Below, in pieces: positions 13,489 through 21,539 of a DNA stretch of 41,224 bases. Source of the DNA: Burkholderiaceae bacterium (GTDB lineage Bacteria; Pseudomonadota; Gammaproteobacteria; Burkholderiales; Burkholderiaceae); contig CANCBK010000011.1 of assembly GCA_947374315.1 (NCBI GenBank), positions 1-41,224 of the forward strand. Reading direction: 5' to 3'. Below the pieces are notes generated by a model. That model was not told where the DNA came from. It saw only the letters and a program-made list of their open reading frames with translations, and ran no database searches. The translations under genes and the position numbers were made by a program. The stretch's first letter is position 1, and each line of letters starts with the position of its first letter.

Positions 13489-14157
13489 ATGAGCACCCCA
13501 AAAACACACATCACCCGTCTTTGGCGCAACGACCCAAGCTATCCAGCGCGCCTTCTGCATCTATCTGACCCACCCAGCCCTCTCTATATATATGGTGAGA
13601 CTCGACTCCTCCACCTGCCTATGATCGCCATCGTTGGCTCACGGGCAGCCAGCACAGAAGGAATCAATCATGCCCGCTACTTTGCGCACGCCCTTTCTGA
13701 AGCGGGATTTCTGATTGTGTCTGGCATGGCCCGCGGCATCGATGGAGCGGCTCACTGGGGAGCGCTTGGACCCAGCAAGGACCGCGGCACCCTAGCGGTC
13801 TGCGGAACCGGGCTGGATATTATCTACCCACGGGAACACCTCTCTTTGGCCAAGCTTATACAGGGGCATGGACTATTGATGTCTGAGTTTGCACCGGGGG
13901 TCGGACCAAAACCAGGGCACTTTCCCCGCCGGAACCGCATCATCGCAGCCCTTTCCCTTGGAATCCTGGTGATCGAGGCGGCCGAAAGGTCGGGTTCACT
14001 CATAACCGCAAGGCTGGGTGGCGAGCTCGGGCGAGAGGTATTTGCCATTCCCGGATCCATTCACAACCCGCTTTCAAGGGGCTGCCACCAGTTGATTCAG
14101 CAGGGCGCCAAACTCGTCCAAACCCCGGAAGATATTCTTGAGGAACTGTCATTTTGA
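13489..14157 (+). CDS. dprA: DprA (Smf)-like DNA-processing protein, Rossmann core only
   Basis: A 222-residue DprA core. DprA binds incoming single-stranded DNA and loads RecA during natural transformation. The extended Rossmann fold is intact: AIVGSRAASTEGINHARYFA, VSGMARGIDGAAHWGAL, GTGLDIIYPREH, SEFAPGVGP, FPRRNRIIAALS, ERSGSLITA and PGSIHNPLSRGCHQLI. It lacks both the N-terminal SAM-like domain and the C-terminal winged-helix domain of typical betaproteobacterial DprA of about 370 residues. A stop at 13438-13440 and the absence of other in-frame starts exclude a longer N-terminus. The ribosome binding site is poor. It is transcribed towards the origin, divergent from def. Confidence 0.88.
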   Translation: MSTPKTHITRLWRNDPSYPARLLHLSDPPSPLYIYGETRLLHLPMIAIVGSRAASTEGINHARYFAHALSEAGFLIVSGMARGIDGAAHWGALGPSKDRGTLAVCGTGLDIIYPREHLSLAKLIQGHGLLMSEFAPGVGPKPGHFPRRNRIIAALSLGILVIEAAERSGSLITARLGGELGREVFAIPGSIHNPLSRGCHQLIQQGAKLVQTPEDILEELSF

Positions 14158-14159
14158 TC

Positions 14160-14192
14160 AAAAACCCACTTTAAACACCTTAAAAATGGGTT
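14160..14192 (+). terminator. Weak hairpin after dprA
   Basis: AAACCCA pairs with TGGGTTT across an 18-nt A/T-rich loop, shortly after the dprA stop codon. The stem is short and the T-run is poor. The remaining 190 nt to topB contain a TAAACC/GGTTTA dyad near 14300 and probably the topB promoter; no gene is seen. Confidence 0.35.
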
Positions 14193-14380
14193 TCTATCAA
14201 AAAATATCCTGATAAATGGCATTCAAATGTGTCCGAAAAGCGAGGTTTTTGGACTTTTGCCAATTTATCGGTTAATAATAAAAAAGGGTATCGCCTCGAC
14301 TAAACCGGGATTTGGTTTAAATTGGTCAACCGTTTTACCCATTAAAAACATCATTTCAAGCTCAAATTTAGGCAAAACGC

Positions 14381-17059
14381 GTGGCTACTAAAGCAACTAC
14401 CAAAAAAAACAGCTCAAAGACTGCAACCGTGGATCATCCCAAGGCGCTCATCATTGCTGAGAAACCCTCTGTTGCCAATGACATTGCCAAAGCTTTGGGC
14501 GGCTTCACAAAACATGAAGATTATTTCGAAAGCGATGACTTTGTCATCTCATCCGCAGTCGGCCATCTATTAGAAATCGCCGCACCCGAAGAGTTTGACG
14601 TCAAGCGGGGTAAATGGTCCTTTGCAAACCTGCCCGTAGTGCCGCCTTATTTTGATTTGCGACCCATTGCCAAAACAGAATCACGCCTCAAGGTATTACA
14701 AAAACTCATTAAGCGCAAAGACATCAATGAACTCATTAACGCCTGCGACGCGGGACGTGAAGGCGAGCTCATCTTTCGTTTAATTGCACAACATGCAAAA
14801 GCGCCGCAAGCAATCAAGCGCCTCTGGCTGCAGTCGATGACGCCCGCAGCCATTCGCGCTGGCTTTGCATCGCTACGTAGTGACAGTGAGATGCAGCCCC
14901 TTGCTGATGCGGCACGATGCCGCTCTGAGGCTGACTGGTTGGTGGGCATTAACGGCACCCGCGCGATGACAGCATTCAATAGCAAAAGTGGTGGATTCTT
15001 TCTCACGACCGTAGGTCGCGTACAAACACCGACACTCTCAATTGTGGTTGAGCGCGAAGAGCTTATTCGTAAATTTATTTCCAAAGACTATTGGGAAGTA
15101 AAGGCAGAATTTATTGCTGCAGCGGGCGTATATGAAGGTCGCTGGTTCGATCCCAAGTTTAAGAAAGATGCCGCAGCAGCAGATGCACGTGAAAACCGCC
15201 TATGGAGCGAAGCTGCCGCACAAAGCATTGTGGCTGCCTGTCGCGATAAAAAGGCCAGCGTTAAAGAAGAGGCAAAGCCAGCAACACAACAAGCTCCACA
15301 GCTGTTTGATTTAACCAGCTTACAACGCGAGGCAAATGCGCGCTTTGGCTTCTCGGCAAAAAATACACTGGGTCTAGCGCAAGCACTTTATGAGCGCCAC
15401 AAAGTGCTGACTTATCCACGTACCGATGCCAAAGCATTGCCCGAAGATTACCTGGAAACTGTTAAGCAGACCATGGAAAATTTGGTTGAGAATTCACAAG
15501 AATATCGACCGTTTGCTAAACAAATCTTGGAGGGGGATCCCAAGGATTCAATCGCTAAAACTGGCTATGGCTGGATAAAACCCAACAAACGTATTTTTGA
15601 TAACTCAAAAATATCCGATCACTTTGCGATCATCCCCACATTGGAGTCACCGAAGACCCTAAGTGAGCCAGAACAAAAGCTGTATGACTTAGTGGTGCGC
15701 CGCTTCTTGGCAGTGTTTTATCCTGCAGCCGAGTTCCGCGTTACCACTCGCATCACCGAAGCGTCTGGCCATCACTTCAAAACCGAAGGTCGCGTGTTGG
15801 TGACACCAGGTTGGCTGACCGTTTACGGGAGATCCAATCAGGCGGACGATGAGCTTGTTCCGGTACAAGAGGGCGAAACCGTACAAAATGAGTCTATCGC
15901 CGCAGTCCCATTAAAGACTAAACCTCCAGCGCGCTATACAGAGGCAACATTGTTGTCGGCCATGGAGAGCGCCGGCAAATGGGTCGATGATGACGACATG
16001 CGGGAAGCAATGGCCGAAAAAGGCCTTGGAACACCGGCAACCCGTGCCGCCATTATTGAAGGCTTATTGGCTGAAAGATATATGGTTCGCGAAGCGCGCG
16101 AGCTGATTCCAACCGCCAAAGCATTTCAATTAATGACACTTCTGCGCGGGCTGGACGTTGAAGAATTGACTAGACCAGACCTCACAGGCAGCTGGGAAAA
16201 TAAGCTGTCACTAATTGAGCGCGGCGAGATGAATCGCGACACCTTCATGCAAGAAATTGCACAGATGACGCAACGCATCGTCAAGCGCGCGAAAGAATAT
16301 GACAGCGATACCATTCCTGGTGACTATGCGACGATGTCTACACCATGCCCGCATTGCAAGGGGGCGGTCAAAGAAAATTATCGTCGTTTTGCCTGTGAAA
16401 AATGTGGCTTCACGATTAGCAAAACTCCTGGCGGCCGTGCATTTGAGTACCCAGAAGTAGAAGAGCTCCTGCGTGAAAAAACGATTGGGCCACTACAAGG
16501 TTTTCGCAGCAAAATGGGTAGACCATTTGCCGCCATTATTAAGTTAAGTGAAATTCCTGAGGATGATGCCGACTATCCAAACGCAGGATTTAAGCTCGAA
16601 TTTGACTTTGGTAACTCTCAAGAAGATGAGTCCGAAGCCATCGACTTTACGGGTCGTCAAGCTTTGGGCGTTTGCCCTAAGTGCTCTGGAGCAGTCTATG
16701 AAGACGGAATGCGCTACTTGTGCGAGAAAAATACTGGACCCGATAAATCCTGTGATTTCAAAACGGGGAAAGTTGTTTTGCAGCAAGAAATTTCTCCAGA
16801 ACAGGTGCAAAAATTACTCAAAGAAGGCAAAACGGATTTATTAACCAACTTTAAATCTAACCGTACTGGGCGTGGCTTTAAAGCCTATTTAGCCTTAGGC
16901 GCTGACGGTAAAATTGGTTTTGAGTTTGAGGCTAAGGCACCCAAAGAAGGGGCTACCGCTAAGGCTCCAGCGAAGAAGCGTGCGGGTGCAAGTGCGGCAA
17001 CTAAATCCGCAGCAAAACCTAAGCGAGCCAGTAAAGCAAAGTCATCCCCCAGTACTTGA
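14381..17059 (+). CDS. topB: DNA topoisomerase III
   Basis: An 892-residue type IA topoisomerase that cuts and passes single strands to decatenate DNA and resolve recombination intermediates. The TOPRIM domain has the metal site E27 (IIAEKPS) and ACDAGREGELIFRL near 121-134. The active-site tyrosine is Y345 in KVLTYPRTDAKALPEDY. Two C-terminal zinc ribbons follow (CPHC...CEKC near residue 657 and CPKC...CEKN near 765), then a Lys/Ala-rich DNA-binding tail. It starts with GTG at 14381. Its last 175 bp overlap the convergent MnmC-like gene in antisense, and the overlap encodes the Lys/Ala tail. It lies head-on to replication. Confidence 0.93.
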   Translation: MATKATTKKNSSKTATVDHPKALIIAEKPSVANDIAKALGGFTKHEDYFESDDFVISSAVGHLLEIAAPEEFDVKRGKWSFANLPVVPPYFDLRPIAKTESRLKVLQKLIKRKDINELINACDAGREGELIFRLIAQHAKAPQAIKRLWLQSMTPAAIRAGFASLRSDSEMQPLADAARCRSEADWLVGINGTRAMTAFNSKSGGFFLTTVGRVQTPTLSIVVEREELIRKFISKDYWEVKAEFIAAAGVYEGRWFDPKFKKDAAAADARENRLWSEAAAQSIVAACRDKKASVKEEAKPATQQAPQLFDLTSLQREANARFGFSAKNTLGLAQALYERHKVLTYPRTDAKALPEDYLETVKQTMENLVENSQEYRPFAKQILEGDPKDSIAKTGYGWIKPNKRIFDNSKISDHFAIIPTLESPKTLSEPEQKLYDLVVRRFLAVFYPAAEFRVTTRITEASGHHFKTEGRVLVTPGWLTVYGRSNQADDELVPVQEGETVQNESIAAVPLKTKPPARYTEATLLSAMESAGKWVDDDDMREAMAEKGLGTPATRAAIIEGLLAERYMVREARELIPTAKAFQLMTLLRGLDVEELTRPDLTGSWENKLSLIERGEMNRDTFMQEIAQMTQRIVKRAKEYDSDTIPGDYATMSTPCPHCKGAVKENYRRFACEKCGFTISKTPGGRAFEYPEVEELLREKTIGPLQGFRSKMGRPFAAIIKLSEIPEDDADYPNAGFKLEFDFGNSQEDESEAIDFTGRQALGVCPKCSGAVYEDGMRYLCEKNTGPDKSCDFKTGKVVLQQEISPEQVQKLLKEGKTDLLTNFKSNRTGRGFKAYLALGADGKIGFEFEAKAPKEGATAKAPAKKRAGASAATKSAAKPKRASKAKSSPST

Positions 17060-18120
17060 GCCGTAATGAGCTTTGCCGCCAACGCTGACCAAAGTACCCC
17101 CCTCGACCCCAGGGCTGTAGCTAAAAATATCCCTGGGCGTTGAGTAAGGGCACCAATAATGGGTAAGCGGTCGCCAGCAACGCAGCGTATACCCACAAAG
17201 CTGCCGCTCTTATGCAACGCGCCACCATCGCCCTCCGCATAATCCAACAAGCCTTTCGCTTGCTCGCGATTAAAGTCATCACTTGAGCTCCAATCCTCGA
17301 GATCAGCTTCGCCCTCATCAAAACTAGAGCCCACTATCCATTGATGGCTTCCATCAGCAAGCGTCTGCGCTGGCAGGCAATAACCATCGCCTGAAATTGC
17401 TGTGCGGGGTAGTTTCAATGCCCAAGCATCATTTTTGGCAACAGAAAAAATACTCAACTGTCCGCGAACAGGCCTTAAGGGTAGGCGGATATTCATGCTG
17501 AAAGCTAATGCCTTGCTTTCTAAAGCGGCGGCAATAATGACCTTATTGGCGGTCATGATGAGCTCATCTTGATGATTGAATAACGCCCAGTGACTACCGG
17601 ATTTTTCTAATCGGGCAATATGGGTGCTCCAACAACAACTCAACAGTGGATGTGGCTTTAGAGATTGGCGCACCGCCTCTGACAGATTCAAGGAGGCTCC
17701 GCGTGGAATCCAGATTCCATCCTGCCTAATGCCACAGACTTGCATTGCCTCATCGGCATGCAATGCTTGCGCCATAGATTCATCGTGCCCAAGAGATTGC
17801 AGATAATCTGCAATCTCATTGCGATTAAAAGTCTTCTCTTTTTTTGCCGGCTGAAATATGCCATGTTGATGCCATATATTTTGCCAACGTGCTTCGGCCA
17901 TCAGAAATGCAATACGGGTTAGGCGTAATAAACGCGGGGCGCCCCGACCAACATGCGGGTGGGCAATGGCGTAGCTGTGACTGGAGCATGCAGTAGCAGG
18001 CAGAGGCGCGGAATCAACTATACAAACCGCTTGATCGCGCTCGATCAACTCATGCGCAATGGTTGCGCCTGCAATGCCAGCCCCAATCACCACGATGTCA
18101 TGGTGTTGGGGTGAGGTCAT
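16885..18120 (-). CDS. FAD-dependent oxidoreductase, MnmC C-terminal-domain type
   Basis: A 411-residue FAD enzyme with the dinucleotide motif VVIGAGIAGATIAHELIERD and features of the MnmC oxidoreductase domain: LRLTRIAFL, LPLRPVRGQLS, GIRCVAGDRLPIIGALTQRP and LATALGSRGVLWSALAAKLI. In bifunctional MnmC this domain converts the cmnm5 group on wobble U34 of tRNA to nm5, and the N-terminal methyltransferase domain completes mnm5. The methyltransferase half is absent here. The substrate would come from MnmE-MnmG, both encoded in this window. Its C-terminal 58 codons, including ADLVAALAPARFF, which looks like family sequence, overlap the end of topB in antisense. pckG lies just upstream on the same strand, with a terminator hairpin between. 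Confidence 0.82.
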   Translation of the reverse strand: MTSPQHHDIVVIGAGIAGATIAHELIERDQAVCIVDSAPLPATACSSHSYAIAHPHVGRGAPRLLRLTRIAFLMAEARWQNIWHQHGIFQPAKKEKTFNRNEIADYLQSLGHDESMAQALHADEAMQVCGIRQDGIWIPRGASLNLSEAVRQSLKPHPLLSCCWSTHIARLEKSGSHWALFNHQDELIMTANKVIIAAALESKALAFSMNIRLPLRPVRGQLSIFSVAKNDAWALKLPRTAISGDGYCLPAQTLADGSHQWIVGSSFDEGEADLEDWSSSDDFNREQAKGLLDYAEGDGGALHKSGSFVGIRCVAGDRLPIIGALTQRPGIFLATALGSRGVLWSALAAKLITAQVLGDDFALLARLGFAADLVAALAPARFFAGALAVAPSLGALASNSKPILPSAPKAK

Positions 18121-18149
18121 TAAATAAATATTGTTCTGAAAATACGAAT

Positions 18150-18177
18150 TAAATGCCTAGAGGCGCCTAGGCATTTA
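18150..18177 (-). terminator. Terminator hairpin containing the pckG stop codon
   Basis: TAAATGCCTAG and CTAGGCATTTA form a perfect 11-bp stem with a 6-nt loop. On the minus strand the pckG TAG stop lies in the 5' arm, and the hairpin is followed by a T-containing ATTCGTATTTTC. A terminating ribosome would cover the stem, so termination efficiency may depend on translation. Confidence 0.7.
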
Positions 18178-20032
18178 TACGATTTTCAATTTTGCTACGA
18201 GCTTCAATTAACTCTTTGGGCAAACGATCACCCAAGTGTTCAAATAATTCAGAGTGAAGTTTGAGCTCATTCTTCCAATCATCAACAGCAACGGTAATGG
18301 CTTTCTCAAACTTCTCAGCCGAGTAATCCAAGCCATCCCAATGCATATCAGCATGCTCTGGGCAGATACCGAATACGGTTTCCGTACCCTTGGCCGTACC
18401 TTCAGCACGCCCCAAGATCCAAGAAAGAACGCGCATGTTTTCACCGAAGCCAGGCCATACAAACTTGCCGTTTTCATCTTTACGGAACCAATTCACACAA
18501 TAGATTTTTGGCAATACTGCGCCTTCCGCAGCGAGCTTGCTACCGATATTGAGCCAGTGTTGAAAATAATCACTCATGTTGTAGCCAGCAAAGGCAATCA
18601 TTGCAAATGGATCGCGACGAACCACACCGACTTGACCAGTAATCGCAGCAGTGGTTTCAGAGCCCATCGTTGCGGCCATGTAAACGCCCTCCACCCAATC
18701 ACGCGCTTCACTTACCAAAGGCACAGTGTTGGAGCGACGTCCACCGAACAAGAATGCATCAATTGCTACACCCTCTGGATCATCCCAATTAGGATCAACC
18801 GCTGGGTTATTGGTCGCAGCCACAGTAAAGCGTGAATTTGGATGTGCCGCCTTGCGTCCCGCAGCGCCATCAGCAGGAGTCCAATCTTTACCTTGCCAAT
18901 CAATCAAATGTGCTGGAGGCGTCTCAGTCAAGCCTTCCCACCAAATATCGCCATCATCGGTTAAGCCAACGTTTGTGAAGATCACATCTTGGTTTAATGA
19001 ATCAAGACAATTTGGGTTGGTTTGGCGATTGGTGCCTGGTGCAACCCCAAAATAACCTGACTCAGGATTAATCGCGAACAAGCGGGTTTTGCCTGTAACG
19101 GCATCTTTGCGGGGTTTAATCCAAGCAATATCATCACCAACCGTGGTGACCTTCCAACCATCAAATCCTTTTGGCGGAATCATCATTGAGAAGTTTGTTT
19201 TTCCACAGGCAGATGGGAACGCAGCAGCGATATGGTATTTCTTGCCTTCAGGCGAAGTCACTCCCAAGATCAACATATGCTCAGCCAACCAACCTTGATC
19301 GCGCCCCATATTGGATGCGATACGTAATGCAAAACATTTTTTACCTAACAAGGCATTGCCACCGTAACCAGATCCAAAAGACCAAATCTCACGAGTCTCT
19401 GGGTAGTGAACGATGTACTTGTTTTTGTTATTAGGCCAAGCAACATCTTTTTCACCGATTGCGAGCGGCTTACCAACCGTATGAATGCAAGGAACAAATT
19501 CGCCAGTTGCGCCAAGCTGATCAATCACCGCTTTACCCATACGCGTCATCAAGCGCATGTTGATAGCAACATATGGGCTATCTGATAGCTCAACGCCAAT
19601 ATGGGCAATAGGGGAGCCAATTGGGCCCATAGAAAAAGGCACAACATACATTGTTCTACCGCGCATACAACCATCAAACAAGGGGTCTAATGTTGCGCGC
19701 ATTTCGCTTGGCTCAACCCAGTTGTTAGTTGGACCAGCATCTTCTTTTTTAGCAGAGCAAATAAAGGTGCGATCTTCTACGCGTGCAACGTCGTCAGGAT
19801 CGGATAGTGCCAAGAAAGAGTTTTTACGTTTGGCTGGATTAAGACGCTTAAACACCCCCGCCTTCACCAAGAGCTCGCATAGCTCATCGTACTCAGACTG
19901 TGAACCATCACACCAATGGATATTATCCGGCCTAGTTAGCGTGGCTACTTCTGTAACCCACTGAATTAACTGCTGATTTTTTACATAATCAGGCGCATTG
20001 ACATTAAGCTGCTCATTCGTTGATGTGGTCAT
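18167..20032 (-). CDS. pckG: Phosphoenolpyruvate carboxykinase (GTP)
   Basis: A 621-residue GTP-dependent PEP carboxykinase that converts oxaloacetate and GTP to PEP, CO2 and GDP for gluconeogenesis in the cytosol. The kinase-1a loop [20 protein letters not shown] contains the hyper-reactive Cys typical of the GTP class; GDDIAWIKP is the metal-binding stretch, and [20 protein letters not shown] the C-terminal nucleotide region. Length fits the family. The ATG at 20032 has AGGA about 5 nt upstream. It is a single gene ending in the strong hairpin at 18150-18177. Confidence 0.96.
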   Translation of the reverse strand: MTTSTNEQLNVNAPDYVKNQQLIQWVTEVATLTRPDNIHWCDGSQSEYDELCELLVKAGVFKRLNPAKRKNSFLALSDPDDVARVEDRTFICSAKKEDAGPTNNWVEPSEMRATLDPLFDGCMRGRTMYVVPFSMGPIGSPIAHIGVELSDSPYVAINMRLMTRMGKAVIDQLGATGEFVPCIHTVGKPLAIGEKDVAWPNNKNKYIVHYPETREIWSFGSGYGGNALLGKKCFALRIASNMGRDQGWLAEHMLILGVTSPEGKKYHIAAAFPSACGKTNFSMMIPPKGFDGWKVTTVGDDIAWIKPRKDAVTGKTRLFAINPESGYFGVAPGTNRQTNPNCLDSLNQDVIFTNVGLTDDGDIWWEGLTETPPAHLIDWQGKDWTPADGAAGRKAAHPNSRFTVAATNNPAVDPNWDDPEGVAIDAFLFGGRRSNTVPLVSEARDWVEGVYMAATMGSETTAAITGQVGVVRRDPFAMIAFAGYNMSDYFQHWLNIGSKLAAEGAVLPKIYCVNWFRKDENGKFVWPGFGENMRVLSWILGRAEGTAKGTETVFGICPEHADMHWDGLDYSAEKFEKAITVAVDDWKNELKLHSELFEHLGDRLPKELIEARSKIENRINA

Positions 20033-20119
20033 GAAAGTCCTATGAAGAGTAATAATTCTGATCGTACTATTTTAACATTTTGGGCCTATTTTTAGGGGCG
20101 CCCACCAAGAGCAAGCTCT

Positions 20120-21502
20120 TTATTTGCCAATACAAAACTGGCTAAATATCTTCCCCAAAAGGTCATCCGGGAGTAGCTTTCCGGTAATTTGACCTAGCTG
20201 ATCTTGCGCTAAACGTAACTCTTCTGCAAATAACTCCAGCGATATATTGCCATTTGCTGCGAACTCTTCAGATCTTCCTAAATGTGTAGCAACCCTATCA
20301 AGGCAATCTAAGTGCCGTCTACGGGCCAGAATCGCCCCCTCTTGTGAGCCACCCCAACCTACAGCCTCTAGAATTTTTTGTTTTAAAAGCGCTATGCCAT
20401 CACCTGTTTTAGCCGAAATAAACAAGGGCTGTTTCTCGCCCTTGGTGATCGGTGGTTTGCCCAATAAATCAGATTTATTGACAACTTCCAAAACGGGGCA
20501 TTTTGGGGGAAGCGCTTTTAAGATTTGAGCCTTCAGCTCTTGGGCGACAAGCTCCTCAGCTTCGTTTGCTGGTTTTGAGTCCCGCAGGAAGACCACCAAA
20601 TCGGCTGAGCGAATCGCGTCCCAAGATCTTTCGATGCCCTTTGCCTCAACCAAATCACTGGTATCTCGCAATCCAGCGGTGTCAATGATGTGCATCGGAA
20701 CCCCATTAATGGTGATGCTCTCTTTAACGCGATCTCTTGTCGTTCCCGCAATAGGCGTCACAATTGCCACATCCTCACCTGCAAGGCGGTTAAGTAAGGA
20801 GCTTTTCCCTACATTAGGGGCGCCGGCCAAAACGAGTTGAATTCCGTCACGCAAAATTTTTCCCTGCCTTGCGCCCTGCCGCAGGGCGCGCAACTTTTGC
20901 ATCACCGCAGCCAAACGCTCTCGCGCCTGGGCATTTTCTAAAAACTCAATCTCCTCTTCAGGGAAGTCCAATGTGGACTCCACCAAAATACGCAGTTGAG
21001 TAATTTCATCAATCAAACTATTAATGTCATTGGAGAACGCACCCTGCAATGAGCGCGCCGCGCCTCGAACAGCAGCTTCGCTTTGGGCATCAATTAAATC
21101 AGCAATAGCCTCCGCTTGAGCCAAATCTATTTTGTTGTTTAAGTAAGCGCGTAAAGAAAATTCACCCGGCTCCGCAATGACCAGGTCTTGCTCTTTACCC
21201 AGCTCAAGGCAACGCCTCATTACCAACTCAAGGAGCTGCGGTCCACCATGGCACTGCAACTCTAGAACATCCTCGCCAGTAAAAGACGCGGGGGCAGCAA
21301 AGTAAATGGCAATCAGCTGATCAATGGATGCGCCATCACCATCTCGAAGTGTTAGCAGGCTTGCTTGGCGTGGTTTCAGTGTTTTCTGAAATAGAGCCTG
21401 CGCCATCGGCAATAGGTTAGCGCCACTAATTCGAATCACCCCCACCCCGGCCTTGCCTGGGGCAGTGGCAACCGCAATGATGGGCAGCTTTCTAGTCATC
21501 AT
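20120..21502 (-). CDS. mnmE: tRNA uridine-5-carboxymethylaminomethyl modification GTPase MnmE
   Basis: A 460-residue protein with the N-terminal formyl-tetrahydrofolate-binding domain, a helical domain and an inserted Ras-like G domain: LAGAPNVGKSSLLNRLAGED (P-loop), TPIAGTTRD (switch), DTAGLRDTSD (G3) and NKSD (G4). It ends with the conserved CIGK whose Cys is needed for modification. With MnmG it builds cmnm5 on U34 of tRNAs that read NNA/NNG codons. The start is set at ATG 21502, 8 nt after AGAGGG; the GTG at 21511 falls inside that ribosome binding site. It follows yidC in the classic rpmH-rnpA-yidD-yidC-mnmE order. Confidence 0.96.
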   Translation of the reverse strand: MMTRKLPIIAVATAPGKAGVGVIRISGANLLPMAQALFQKTLKPRQASLLTLRDGDGASIDQLIAIYFAAPASFTGEDVLELQCHGGPQLLELVMRRCLELGKEQDLVIAEPGEFSLRAYLNNKIDLAQAEAIADLIDAQSEAAVRGAARSLQGAFSNDINSLIDEITQLRILVESTLDFPEEEIEFLENAQARERLAAVMQKLRALRQGARQGKILRDGIQLVLAGAPNVGKSSLLNRLAGEDVAIVTPIAGTTRDRVKESITINGVPMHIIDTAGLRDTSDLVEAKGIERSWDAIRSADLVVFLRDSKPANEAEELVAQELKAQILKALPPKCPVLEVVNKSDLLGKPPITKGEKQPLFISAKTGDGIALLKQKILEAVGWGGSQEGAILARRRHLDCLDRVATHLGRSEEFAANGNISLELFAEELRLAQDQLGQITGKLLPDDLLGKIFSQFCIGK

Positions 21503-21539
21503 TGCGGGCACCCTCTGTTGGTATCAAAGCAGCTAAAGT

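Noticed and set aside
13481..13492. Three-codon minigene ATG GCT TTA TGA overlapping the dprA start
   Set aside because: Too short to distinguish from chance and without its own ribosome binding site.
18254..18835. Plus-strand frame of 193 codons inside pckG
   Set aside because: It is antisense to a conserved enzyme and has no family resemblance or start signal.
20107..20120. Palindrome AAGAGCAAGCTCTT at the end of mnmE
   Set aside because: The 2-nt loop is too short for a stable hairpin and the sequence is constrained by the mnmE coding end.
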